From NCBI GenBank assembly GCA_027576995.1, contig JANBQC010000004.1, forward strand, positions 62,001-126,000: a DNA stretch of 64,000 bases, given 5' to 3'. Source of the stretch: Dimargaris cristalligena (lineage: Eukaryota > Kickxellomycota > Dimargaritomycetes > Dimargaritales > Dimargaritaceae). How positions within the stretch are numbered: the stretch's first letter is position 1; each line of letters starts with the position of its first letter. Below, piece after piece: positions 10,050 to 22,145 of this stretch. The position numbers and the translations under genes were made by a program. Below the pieces are notes generated by a model. It searched no databases. It was given only the letters and a program-made list of their open reading frames with translations, and had not been told where the DNA came from.

Positions 10050-13000
10050 TATGTTCTCTAATCGCCAACTATAGGTGAGAGGTGTATATCGGTGATATGT
10101 CCACGCATAGCGCCTCGGCTGTGGTAAACAGAGTCCTGTCAATCCCCCTACATTAGCTACACAATGGTCCCGTGGTATACTATAGCCCCTACCACTATCA
10201 TCGCAATAAGCCATTCCGACAATTGGTTTGCATGCGGGAACGGATCGGTGGAGTATGGGACACGCGGTGTATGTTTGGATTCAAATCTAATAAGCGTGGT
10301 ATAGGCGACTTTAATCTATCACCCGGGGCTCCCTGCTCTCTGTCCCGTTTACGATCCCTGCCGGAACTGATCCACCGCGATAGGCAAGAGAGGCCCCGCT
10401 AAACTCAAATCGATCCGAAAAGTCGGGGAAGGGGAGCCAACACCTCCCAGAGGTACCATTCCGTAGGTTGTGAAGACCTTCCTATATTAAAAGTACCCGA
10501 TTTCCCCGGAACTCAGTAGGTTATATTATATGCACAGCTATATTAGAATGGCGTTGTTTCAATGGAGCTCGCTGGCAGGGTATTCATTGTATTGACATAG
10601 AAAGGGCCCTCAGTCATCGTCTTTGAATTATCACCTGGGACTCCATGAATAACAGTCCTGGTCCGGTTCTGGGTGCCATCACCCTTTTACTGTTATCCAA
10701 ATTAATTTAATGAATTTCACGAAGGACCCTGAAATTCGATTAACTGCAGCGTTTTGCATACCGGCAGGTAGTGGGGCCGGTTTCTTTTTTATTCTATTTT
10801 TTTGGGGGAGAGGGTGTAACCTCCCCCCCTTCCCATAAGGGGCACACTCGACTAAAACAGGGAAATAGCGGATGTGTAACCATCTCTCTCGAAAGGAGGA
10901 CCGACAATAATCAATTGGGGAGGAGGGGACTGGATATGTGGAAGTAGGGGGGTTGGGTCATGAGTGATTGTGGCCGTTGGTTCTTTCCAACCCTTTTATC
11001 AGAGTAGCCACGCTTCCACGCAGCGTCACGTTCGCAACCCTTCGACCCACCATAGCACTGTTCTAAGAGAGACGGGCTGATGTGACACCCGCCCCTCCCC
11101 CATTGTACCATCAAAGCCTTCCAACAACGAGTGACCCAAGATTGGGCTGATCGGTCCGTCCGTCCTCCTGCCACTCCCCCCCCCTTTACACACACGAAAT
11201 CCTCCGCGTCGTGGGCAATCCCTAAAATGCCTGTCAGCGTAGCCATGTGGGGCAACTCCCTCAGCCCAACGTAAATTAAAAGGGCCAGTTACTACGTAGT
11301 CCCAGATCCATTTGGTCTAAATGTTCATTCCCCCCTTTATATCAAAAGTCGCTAGTGATTCACCACCACAGCCACGCGGACCGGGGTATTTGCGGACCAT
11401 GTTCTTCGTCCGAATTGCAGGCCTAAACCCGCTTTGACGCATCAGGTCTTTTGCGTTACTTGGGACTCTTAACAGTAAATAAATAAACATATATATACTA
11501 TTATGCAACCATATTTGGGGAGGGGGCTTGGCATGTACATGGGCCTACCTTACATGTTCGCTATTATTAAAGTCGCCCTCTGATCCATACCGGCTCATTT
11601 ACCCAGGACTATGCATGCACCTCCATATCGAGTCATACGGCCCGTCCACTCACCCATGGCGCTACAAATCTTTTGCAGATACTTGAAAGCGAGGGTATGC
11701 GAATGGAGGACATATTTCCAGCACAATCCCCTCTATTTTTGTTATTCTTGACTTCCCGAATTTCCCTCATCTTTACTGTTGTGTTTCGCCATGGCCCAAG
11801 CCTTCCAAATCCACGCGCAATCTGTCAGAAGAAAAAAATATCCACCACCTCCTCCATTGCTTTTCCGATTAGCCATCGCCTTTGGGTATCACCGGAACGG
11901 GAAGTCACCCGTTTCTTCGTGCGCCTATTAAGTATTTTGTTTAGTTACCGCGGATTACTAAGTTCCGATTATATGTGTAGCCACCCTCTTTTACTTACAC
12001 CCCGTCCCCTCCCAATTTCACTAGAAGCACGATACGCTTGTACAGTGCACCATCCGTTGGGGGGTGGCACAGTACCCAACATGCGCTTAACTGGTCCCAC
12101 TTGGACATGCCTTATATGGACCGATACTTCCACTGCCTTTCGTCGACACTAAAGAATGAATGATTTTATATTATTTAGGGGGCGGCTATTTATCGAATCC
12201 TCCAACCCGCCTTCCCAGCCCCCATTTAGGAGTACTGGTACTACAACATCCTTAATCATTACATTAGCTTGTGTGCTTAATTTTGGTATTCAGTTTTCAG
12301 AGGGGGGGAGGCTACTGTGCGACCTTTAATTGAATCAGGCTTGGGATTTTTTATGGCCGCATGGGATGGCTGCTGGTGATAGGTTACGGTCGCCAGATAC
12401 ACACACTCTTGCCAACCTACCCCCACTGTATGGTCTGCTTAAATGGTCGAGACCTCGAACTAACCCAAGGGAATTAACAACATCCAGCGATGCTGGTATA
12501 TGAATCGTTGCATATATTTCCTAATACTAGGCGAATGACCAACGGCCAGTTGCAGATTATCGGGTGAAGGCCATCCGTAAATGGAAGGTGACGTACATTT
12601 GATCTCAGTATTGTATAATAACCAGAGGCGAGTGCAGATTATTCCCCCGAAATATCTCTATAAAAACCTACAGGTGTACAGAGGTTGTATGTGGGTATGA
12701 GTGGATATGAGTGGATATGGTTTACCGATTACTGGGCGGTGCTACAGTCTCCTACTATTTAATAATATCAACACTGGACCATCTGTTTTTCGGTTATTAA
12801 CGTGTAATATAGCAGTGGAATTAGACCAGCATCAACCGGTCGCTGTTTCTGCATAGCGATGAGCAAATGAAGATACGGTTTCCAATGGTCGGAAAGGCCA
12901 TGCGGCCAGTACTCCCGCTAACCACCACGTTGGTCGTATTGATGGCCTCTCGTCACCACCGTTTGTTCATCCCTGTTGAGACTGTGCAGGGTTACTCACG

Positions 13001-13908
13001 TCTTTCACACTAGTCCATTGTTGATTGTGTCCCCCTCGCCTCTTTCCTGACTCCCTTCCATCCATCCCCTATCCTTGCCCAACTGTGCGACAGTCAAATT
13101 GAGGCTATCCCACCGGCCTACCTATCCATGGCTAGACTTAGCTCGGACTGGTGTTCTAAATAAAAGCTTAATAAAGTGGTGAAGGGCTGGGAGTAGCGTG
13201 GGAGGCGGACTGGGATTACCAACTTAGATATAGTCCTACGGTCTACTTAATCGATAAGAGACGTTAAACGTACCTTACGGGGGAGTTGCTAATAGCGGGT
13301 GGAGATGGCCGTTTGGTAACCAGCTGTGGAGTGTAATAGTTAATTTTAGATATACCGTCTCTCTATCGATAGTATATAAATCTGAATATGTCCTTATATA
13401 ATCGCAGTAATGCACATTTATAACATATAGAGCCGTGGCTGTGTTTTTAAACTCGCACTCTTGTCTTTCTACCCCCCTCGCCCCAATACCATTCCATCTC
13501 TGGAGACCGAGTAGCCCAAATTTCTCAGGTGGCCATTCGACTAGGAGGAGAGCGTGGGCTTGAGTAGACGTCGCTTGTAAATGGAAATGGGAGGCTGTGC
13601 TATTAATGAGGTTCTCGAAACCAGACCTCCCCTTCTTTTGAATCGGGGACCGTTCCATGAGACGGGAAGCGGGGGCGGGGAGGAACAGTTTTATTTCGGC
13701 TCCTCTTCCCCAAACTACCCTGCTCGTTTCTTTATATAGGGATCAAAATAGAAGGAAGGATCCGGCGATATAGAAGAGGATGTTCTGAGTCTTCGTTCAC
13801 CCGAATCCCTTCTCCGCTTTAATTGCACACGCCTTTCTATCTAAAGGTCTAACTTCATTATTGCAACCCCGCCTTCCATTAGCACTTGCTGCCATTGATG
13901 TAATTGTA
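10050..13908. other. Intergenic, no gene recognised
   Basis: Nearly 4 kb with frequent stops on both strands. The longest open frames (near 11673-12152 and 13275-13658) have no domain, no codon bias like the real genes, and no ATG context that stands out. Possibly repeat-derived or relic DNA. Confidence 0.55.
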
Positions 13909-14046
13909 TGGGAGAAGTTCATCCAAGCTGTATAACGAAAAATCCATTAGATTCAACCAATATTACTAGTGAAAAATACATTCCCCATATATTTTCCCAT
14001 ACACGTATAATGTAAACCCTTATATAGCTGGGCCGAATTTCACCCA
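13909..14046 (+). mobile_element. MITE copy C (138 bp, TA target site)
   Basis: It begins TGGGAGAAGTTC and ends GAATTTCACCCA, with TA on both flanks. The interior matches copies A and B, including the cccatacacgta block. Single-base differences only; no coding capacity. Confidence 0.85.
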
Positions 14047-15317
14047 TATTCATACAGCTTCTCTGGTTTTGTATGTATAAACCTTGACAGAGCTCTCTAT
14101 AGAGGTTTGCATAAATTCCCATACGGAAAATAGGAGAAAAAGTTACTTTATGCCTGTAAACCCGCTTTAATAAACGGATGATTCGTTATTCAGCCCCGCT
14201 ATGCCTCCGCCATAATTGACTTAAAGGAAGTGCGTGTGGGCTGCAGAATCACTAAAGGATGTTGGTTTACGAGGCCCTCCCAGTGCTAGTAGCGAAAAAA
14301 ATTGGGTTGTTGATATTGCTCTTCTTATGAATTCGCCGTCGGCCAAACGGGCCCATCTAATGCAGATTTACGCTTATGAGAATACCCTTGACTATAGATC
14401 CTCGGGTAATATACAACTCCATAGTCCCAATGGACGTTTTACTCCTAGCAGAAGTACAGCCGGCGGCATACTTGCCTAATAATAGATTCATATAGCTGAC
14501 AGTGTCTTATTTTTTTTTTGTTCTTGGGTCCGATTATCGACTTTCGCCTTTGTCGCCAAGGGTGAAGTGAATGGGCAGAGATCACCGTTCATATTCCCCC
14601 ATCTTCGACACTACAGTTGCGCTCCCTCTTCTCTATATGGTTTGACCAGCCTTCCCATCGCTACCCTCCCCCTCGTCATTTAATTTAAGGTAGGCTAGGC
14701 TGTAAGGGTCCCCCGCTGAATACTGCCGTGTTCTCCCACAGAGTATAGCTAAGGTGGCCATCTAAATTTACCCCAGAAGTATTGCCATTGCACTCCCCGA
14801 TCGTCTTCATTTATAATAATAGCGACTGGTTAAATGCTAGGCTAAAGAGGCTACTAATACCCAAGGGTGATATTCTTGAATTCCGGCGACTAGCCCCCCG
14901 GGAAAATAGAGCGCGTGGAATAGACCAAGAGCCTTCAGTTAATTGCCAATCATACCAAATGGTCGTTATCACAGTCACGGTTAAATATAGTCGCGGGATA
15001 GTCAGATGGAAGAGGGGGGTAGTATATTTCCGAAAGTACAAGAGGTATTGTCGGTTTAACTAGAACAATCATATATCTTCTGGGACCGGTGGAGATCGTG
15101 GATATAGTGGACGGGAGTTTGGACGACGGAGAGGGGATAGAAGGGAAGGGAGGGGATGGAGGAAGGGGAGGGTGGAGGTGCAATAATGGACGTGTTGCTC
15201 CTTGTGTTGGCCGAGTATCGTCTCGGATATTATTGTGGTCGGTCCGACAGACGGCACTGTCCAGGGTCGCATTAATAGTGGGATATTGGCATTATCGCTA
15301 AGTTTACTAGAGTTGGG
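14047..15317. other. Intergenic upstream of the Lys/Arg-rich secreted protein gene
   Basis: No gene recognised. A purine-rich GGGAGG-type stretch occurs at 15105-15180. The promoter TATA box of the next gene follows. Confidence 0.55.
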
Positions 15318-15325
15318 TATAAAAA
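15318..15325 (+). promoter_or_regulatory. TATA box of the Lys/Arg-rich secreted protein gene
   Basis: TATAAAAA, 175 bases upstream of the ATG at 15500. A start site about 30 bases downstream would give a CA-rich 5' leader of roughly 145 nt. Confidence 0.6.
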
Positions 15326-15499
15326 GGCGATGTTCTACCCTCCTTTGGTTACATTATCCTCACCACCATTTCCTTTTCATTTCGCATTTGCCATAGCATT
15401 TCCACATTTCCGCTCACATCTATACATCAACAACGTATCATTTACACGTTTGCCACGCAATTTTCGCATTTTAGAACAGTCCAAGTAACCGTTTACACC

Positions 15500-16492
15500 A
15501 TGTCTTCCTCCCTGACTAAAAAGCAACTGGTTCTGGGTGCCATCTGCGCCTTCACCGCCCTCATCACCGTTCCTTCTTCCACCTATGCCGAAACGTCGGA
15601 ATTCACCAACCTACCGACTGGTCTGGATAACCTGGACCATTCCAACGGGCCCATCAACAAGTCCCGTAAGTTTTCCTCGACTTCCTCCGTATCCACGGAT
15701 TCAGACGGTGTGGCTGAGACCAAAAGGTCCACCACCAAACGCTCGTCGGGGGTTAGAAAGTTGAGCCGTTCGGCGTCGTTGGATACCCTCGAGAGCGAAA
15801 CCAAGCCGGCTACTTCTAAGCGGTCCCACAAGACCCGGAAGTCGCACAAGAAGAGCAGGGCGCTTCGCAAGTCCCGCGCGAAGAAGATGCTGCGTAAGCA
15901 GCGTAAGCTTCGGGCGCTGCGCAAGCATCACCGGAAGAACCGGCAGCTGCACAAGGCCCGGAAATCCGGGCAGTTGAAGAGGACCCGCAAGGCCCGCACG
16001 GCTAAGCAGGAACGCAAGAACCGCAAGGCCAACAAGTCCAAGAAGCTGCAAAAGTCGCGGAAGATGCGTCAGGTGAAGCGGACCAAGGACAGCATCACCG
16101 AGACTAACGTCGAGGAAACTACGAGGCTGGTTGGCTCGGAGTCGAAGGGCGACCGGTCTGGTTCGGTGACCCGTTCCCGTTCCCATTCCCGTAAGTCCGC
16201 GGGCAAGCGCACACGCTCCAAGTCTTTCAGCCGATCCGGTAAGCACCACCTGCGCAACAAGTCGTCGTCCCGGAAGCTGCGGGCTAATAAGAAGAACCTC
16301 CGCTCGAAGGATGGCAAGCGCGCTACTAAGTTGAGATCCGGTAAGAAGAACTTGCGGAAGACCACCACCCGTTCCTCGGCTCGCTCCTCTTCGCACAAGA
16401 AGGACCGCGACATGGCCCCCCGGAGTACCAAGAGGTCGTCCCGGGCTCTGGATGCTGAGGACTCCAACCTCTTTGGTGACGATTCCCTCTAA
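15500..16492 (+). CDS. Secreted Lys/Arg-rich polycationic protein
   Basis: A 330-residue single-exon gene. Residues 1-30 form a clear signal peptide: basic start, hydrophobic LVLGAICAFTALI, and an STYA cleavage site before ETSEF. Residues about 31-90 are Ser/Thr-rich. Residues about 90-300 are dominated by Lys and Arg in short runs such as RKLRALRKHHRK and KSKKLQKSRK, with Ser-Arg stretches later. The last 15 residues turn acidic (DAEDSNLFGDDSL). Codons are strongly GC-ending, like the well-expressed genes nearby. I recognise no domain. Secretion is predicted; binding to nucleic acid, phosphate polymers or acidic wall polysaccharide is only a guess from charge. An AATAAA lies at 16660. A misassigned signal peptide on a nuclear SR-like protein is the main alternative. 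Confidence 0.8.
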   Translation: MSSSLTKKQLVLGAICAFTALITVPSSTYAETSEFTNLPTGLDNLDHSNGPINKSRKFSSTSSVSTDSDGVAETKRSTTKRSSGVRKLSRSASLDTLESETKPATSKRSHKTRKSHKKSRALRKSRAKKMLRKQRKLRALRKHHRKNRQLHKARKSGQLKRTRKARTAKQERKNRKANKSKKLQKSRKMRQVKRTKDSITETNVEETTRLVGSESKGDRSGSVTRSRSHSRKSAGKRTRSKSFSRSGKHHLRNKSSSRKLRANKKNLRSKDGKRATKLRSGKKNLRKTTTRSSARSSSHKKDRDMAPRSTKRSSRALDAEDSNLFGDDSL

Positions 16493-17499
16493 TCTACCCC
16501 AACCGCCCAGTCCAACTACGTGATGTTTAACAACCATATCTCCCCCGCCATTAGGGGCTGGCACCACCCACCCATTCTATGCTGGGCTTTATCAGATTTC
16601 CGGGTCAGTGGACCTCTTCATTTATTAATTACCCCTTGCTTACTAGTTTTACAAGGGCAATAAATATCTGTGGCATTTTAAGATCAAAAATGGACTAAAC
16701 AGGGCCTGAGGCGTATAGTTTAGGAAGGGTACACACCCAGATAAAAACGAACCGGAGTGGTGGTTGGTTACGCATAGCATGCTGTCGGGTTCACCAAACT
16801 AGTCGCATCCCCAAGTACTACTGCGAAGGGTTGTCGAGTAGGACCCAGTCACGGGAGGGTCTTTTTTACGAACCCACCATGGGTAGGCTGGTATGTTTTA
16901 GGCCCGCCCTTGACCAAGGGGGTCCGCTTGCTTAGTTGGGGGGCATATTGGTGTAGTAGGATTATTGAAAGACCGGCCCGGCTGATCAAAGGAAAGTCAT
17001 CTGGCCACACTAGACCACCACCATCGCCCCCTCCTTCCCTCGATGATCCCGTGTTTGTATACATCGTTTACCCGGGCGAAGGTGGCCGCCAATCCACCAT
17101 CCCCAGTAACTTTCTATTGGGCGCTTTTTAGGAGAGGCTTATGGGGAAATAGGATAGGCTGACTCAGCCCCACCACTCATGCCGGTTCTTTATAATCAAT
17201 ACCTAGCAGTGGTTGAAGCGAGTTGGAATTACTGAACGACTCACACTTAAAAAAGTAAAACAGAGTGAGTTCTTCCTTCGTATTTTCCCCTTGCGCTGGG
17301 TAGATTACTAAGCCCTGCCGAAAGTCGTTTCGACCAGTGTTTACGGGCGCCCTCTTCTCCTCACTCCGAATCACTTTAGTCGCATATATCTATCTATATA
17401 TCCATACTGATGCTGCGCGGCCAACCAGTGTAGGACACTCTGCCTTCACCACAAGGCCTGTTTCCCAGCCCACGCGCCACCTTTCCCCGCCATCCACAC

Positions 17500-17509
17500 T
17501 ATAAAAAGG
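17500..17509 (+). promoter_or_regulatory. TATA-like element upstream of the RRM protein gene
   Basis: TATAAAAAGG, 350 bases before the ATG at 17859, followed by a purine (GA) tract and then pyrimidine-rich DNA. It is a sequence match only. Confidence 0.35.
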
Positions 17510-17537
17510 GCTTTGGTGGTTGGGTCGTCGGCAAAGA

Positions 17538-17562
17538 GGAGAGAGAGAGAGAGAGAGAGAGA
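17538..17562. repeat. (GA)n microsatellite
   Basis: An uninterrupted GA run in the presumed promoter of the RRM gene. Confidence 0.9.
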
Positions 17563-17858
17563 AAGGAAGAAAGAGGGTGAAAAAAGTGGGAGAAGGTCGA
17601 TGATCATTGGGGCTAGGGCCATCAGGCAACGTCGGCTTTGATACATAGGCCTTTTTCCCCACCAACCTAGCGTTTTATTCCTTTCCTTTCGATTCTTTTC
17701 TATACTATTCCGCGGTGCATTGTCTCATGTGCACCATTTCCTTTTGACTTCTTATCTACCTAGAATATCCCTCTATCTTGGAGTATTTCGATACCTCTTA
17801 TTCCTTCCTGCTCACATCCCTACGTTCTATTTGCTTAGTCGTCACCCCTCCTCCGAAA

Positions 17859-20800
17859 ATGGACCACAGTTCTTACTCAGAGTCGCGTCATCCGCCTTAC
17901 GGTCCTTCCAATCGGGACTACGGTTCTGGCCGTGGTCGTGGCTTCCGCCCGTCCCAGCGTGGACGAGGCGGCAGTTATCCGCCCAGGTCTCACTACGAGG
18001 ACCGCCCGCGCTCCTACGGGCCTCCCTCCCGTCAATCAGGTAAGACCTACTTGTATGCCCGAATCTATAGCATACAGCCAACACCCTTTTAGCTTATCGA
18101 CTTGCATATTGGAGGGGCGGTGCTTCCTTTTTAAATCAATCATACCTTATCTAACCACTTTACACTAAAATTATTGCGTCGTTTTATTTTGGCACTACCC
18201 TAATTCCCTATTGGTCATAACTAGGTAAAGCCGCTTTGCTATTTTATCGATATATATATATATATATTCAGACAGACATGCCACTGTGTACCCTTTTGGT
18301 TAATGAGCACAGCCAGTCTCTAATGCAGTCCGCGGATGAACCGGAAAAAAACTCAGGGTTAGATGAAATCGAAAATGCCTCTACCAAAGCGAACATGGAT
18401 ATGATGATGTCGGGCTGTTCAAATCCTGAGAGGCCTATGCGGTTTTGCGTGGCAATTGTGTATCCCAGTGCTCTTTACGTCCAGCTAAGCGGGCCATTCG
18501 GAGGAAGTTTTCCTTATTCCGAAGGCATTCGCAATGGAGGGCGACTTTGCATCACCTACCGTTGAACTCTTCCAGGGGACTAGTACATACCATCACAGAA
18601 CAAGAAGGCCGATAAACCAAGCATACTGTAAAAAAAACAAAACAGGTGAGGTGGGCGGGGGATACAAACTACTCGAAGATACGCAGGCCCTAGCGGATAT
18701 TCTCAGTTCAAAGGTTCCACAGGATTAGTGGTTTTCACCATTACCATCCCTGCTGGTGCCACTTGGCCGGTAACACGGGATGGATGGGTTGTAAACCCGT
18801 TTAGGTTTAGTAACTCCCGCTTAAGGAAGGTCCTATGCCTATGCTGCGATGTCTATGTATCCCTTCCCCACCCACCACAGTCCTGTTGCTGTTATTTCAC
18901 CGGAGTTTTGCCCTTTGGAATAATTGCATAAAATAATAATAGCCCTCTGGTTGTGTAACATTAGCCACCGGCATCCACACAGGGCATGCCTCTTTTAGCC
19001 AGTATACATTCCACATCATACCATATGCTTAAACCTCCCATAATTGTTGCTATTTGCTTATATTCCCCGTTATGCTGCCCATCAATTCCGATGCTATTGT
19101 GCCAAACTGAAAACATAACAATTCCACGGATGCTGCTTCATGGGGAATGCTTCATATTCTACCACCACCCATGAATAACACCGGCTACTGATGTAAAGAC
19201 CGCTCCTCGTTTGATAACTACCCTGCCAGGCGTGGGCCTAGGTCGGATTTCCGGGAAAAAACCGTACAGCCCGTTCGAACACTATTTGTGAGATACAGCA
19301 AGGTAATATAATGCATGCAATAGTTATCCCTCAGGCTATTCAAGACAGTCTCCAAAGAAAATCGTGGCATGGCCTCCTAATTGCATATCGCTCCCAGCAC
19401 CCTGACTCTGAATGGTTACTACATGTCACATTGGTAGTTCATTCAATCGCTGCTTAGCCCACGAGTAGTGATAGGAAATGCGACTATTCATATTAACAAC
19501 TACACGTACCACTTCATCTAAATTTCATCAACTGTTCTTTGCGTGTGGCTAATGCGCATTTGTTCGCATTTCTTGGTACCCCATCGCAAATGAATCTAAA
19601 TCATCGCCCACTTCATCCGACTCAGCCGGATGTCCAACAAGGAACTCTAGATCCGTACTTTCGAAAGTACGGTGATTTATTCGACATTTGTGACCATTTA
19701 TCGCACCGTGGTATCGGCTACTTCAGTTATGTAAGTGGATCAAATGAACCATTCCCGAAAAAACGACCATATAACAACCTGCAAAAGCGGATACTAAACG
19801 AGGCGAAGGGCTGCAGATGGCCCGCTTTACCTATGCCCGGGACCATTCCATACCTGGAGTTTGCGAATTGCTCCCCCTCGCCCAGCATTTACGTCTGGGG
19901 CCTTTCTCATCATCATTCCTTATATACCGTACTGTCCTTTAAAATCAAATGATTCAACTCGGCAATATCCAGTATGATATTCGAAACGCCATTCGCGCGT
20001 TGGAAGAGCTCAATGGCAAAGAAATCGACGGGGTTCCTGTAAGTCGGATATTCTAAGTTTCGGCTTGCCATAGCTCATCATACCAAAAGTGCTCTATTAG
20101 ACTGCGCTTTTCTTATTCTTGCTATAGTATTCTAACCATCCCTTTCACTGGCCCTTACATTGCGGATTATACTGCGTATAGCTGGATATCCAATTTTCGT
20201 TCCCCAAAGATGACAAAGCGCTGACCGATATATGTGATCGCCGCAGCAATCAGGTAAGCTAAGCACCCTGTCCCATTTTTATTACTTAAATTACCCAGTA
20301 GAATCGGCCGATTAGCTGCCAGATTCCTATGGTTCACGGCGAGGACTTTTTAATCATATATCTTACTCAACCCACGATAATGTACCATTTGTTGTTGGCT
20401 ATGTTATGGCCATATTTAGGGCACTCTACTCGTAACCGTTCGCGATGACAATCGTCCAGTCGACGATGATGAGCTGCGCAGATTTTTCCAACAGTATGGC
20501 GACGTCAAAGATATCAAACCCTTCCGGGAAAATGTCAGGTACGTTTGACTCTCCATTGAATAGCATAGACTAACTATTTAGCCCTATTCTTGATTTTATA
20601 TTGATACTTACTGTCTATGTCTTTATCACAACGTTAAACTCCCAATACATAATCCGCGGGGCTATTTTTATAACATAGGCAACGGGTACTCGAGTTCTAC
20701 GATAGCCGGGACTGCGTCAAGGCCCATGACTATGCCACCGGGGCTCAGTATAACCACGGCACTATCGACTGTCGATTCCTATGGGATTTGGCCCAAAAGT

Positions 20801-22145
20801 AAGTACACCCCAACCTTTATCTCTTCTACAGCTTCTTTGGCCTTGTCCTAGAATAAATTGTTCGATGAGGTCCGACTAGACCGATTGCACATAACTAGAA
20901 TTGGTACTAACCGTACTTCTGGCGAGAACCTCCTACCCCCATTGCTAAATCCTACTATTCCCAGGAGCATGTCCCGTTACTCCAAACCAATGCACGCGCG
21001 TGGTCGCGGAGGGGCCTCTCATTATTCCGACCGTGAGTATAATAACCACTATGAGGATGATCGTTCGTCCAGAAGCCACTACGAGGGAAGTTCGCAGCGA
21101 TCAAGATCACCGGCGCCGCGTCATCACCCATACCAACACAGTCGTGACGATAGTCGGACGCGTTACGGCCCCCCTGAATCACGGGGCTCTATTTCCTCTG
21201 AATTCAAAAATCCCTCACCCGCAAGTGGGCGCCCGCCAACTACTCACTACGAGAATGCGCCGGCCGCGGAACCCTCCCAGACAGTGGATGCGGAACGCCT
21301 TAAACAGGCCCAGCAAGCCCAACAAGTGCTTTCGCTTTTAGCAGCCCAAACCCAAACCCCGGTCCAAGCTCAACCTTCTGTCGCCCAGAATCCACTCATG
21401 AGCTTGATGGGGCCGCAGGGCGCCCAAGTGGCCCAACTTCTCAGCCTCCTGGTAAGTATACTGCTTCAGCCCTGCCTCCATGGTGATAGTCAGAACCTGC
21501 AATGGATACCACTGTCCGACTGCAATACTCCGAGGACTAACCGGTGGGCGGGAGGGGATGTCCAGATAGTTAATTCAAAGCCATCGATTAATGATTTTGT
21601 ATCAAAATGTTATGATGACCTTTCCGTTCAACGAACGTATTATATATATATACATCACCAAATAATAGGCCCAGCAGCAACAACTACAACCGCAACCGCA
21701 ACAGCCGATTCATTCTCAGCCCCCGGCCCAGGCATCATTTCAAATGCCAAGTCATTCGGGTGTAGCGACTGGTGCCGCATCACTACTTCAGAGTATGGCA
21801 GCGACCTCGACAACCCCGAGCTATGCGCCGTTCTATGCTGCGTCATCAGCGCCGATTATTTCCTCAACAGCAACGGTACCGAGTTCGGCAATTTCTCAGG
21901 CTGCACCTACACCGACTGCCCCGGCGGTCCAGTGGTCCATGGGACCTGCGCCCACATATACACCGGCTACTTTGCCTTCCCCGGTAGTTTCTTCAGCTCC
22001 CCCATCCACCACGTCTACTGCACCAACATCCCAGGCCGTCCCCACTAGCCAGCTCTACTATAACCCCATCACGTCAGAGTCTCATAATTCGTACAATGGA
22101 TACTCCGCAAATGGCGATTATAACACCGATTACCCAACCTATTAG
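17859..22145 (+). CDS. Tandem-RRM RNA-binding protein, Mei2-like arrangement (nine exons)
   Basis: Proposed exons are 17859-18039, 18729-18769, 19626-19730, 19973-20038, 20182-20253, 20420-20538, 20679-20798, 20965-21451 and 21669-22145. Nearly all start after AG and end before GTAAG or GTACG, all phases agree, and the sum encodes 555 residues. The N-terminus is RGG/Arg-Gly-rich. RRM1 includes DPYFRKYGDLFD, RGIGYFSY joined to YDIRNAI, and LDIQFSFPKDD. RRM2 includes GTLLVTVRDD, FFQQYGDVKDI and RVLEFYDSRD. This closely spaced RRM pair with a FYDxRD core is typical of Mei2-like proteins. The C-terminal half is Arg/Ser/Tyr-rich and then Gln/Pro/Ser/Thr-rich. The 41-nt exon 2, carrying VFTITIPAGATWP as the first RRM1 strand, is the least certain. 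Role: mRNA binding in growth or differentiation, by inference. Confidence 0.75.
18250..18268. repeat. (TA)n microsatellite in an intron
   Basis: A TA run inside the first proposed intron of the RRM gene. Confidence 0.85.

Larger units (their letters stand above)
16493..17858. other. Intergenic: 3' flank and promoter of the RRM gene
   Basis: Holds a possible polyadenylation AATAAA at 16660, a TATAAAAAGG match at 17500 and a GA tract at 17538-17562. No other gene was recognised. Confidence 0.6.

Noticed and set aside
11673..12152. A 159-codon plus-strand frame in the gene-poor region
   Set aside because: Codon use is unlike the real genes, the product is hydrophobic and low in similarity to anything known, and no splice-compatible neighbours were seen.
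15701..16567. A 288-codon minus-strand open frame opposite the Lys/Arg-rich secreted protein
   Set aside because: It is the antisense shadow of a C/G-ending, Arg/Lys-codon-rich gene and gives a Leu/Gly/Arg-rich sequence with no domain. The sense frame has an ATG, signal peptide and TATA box.
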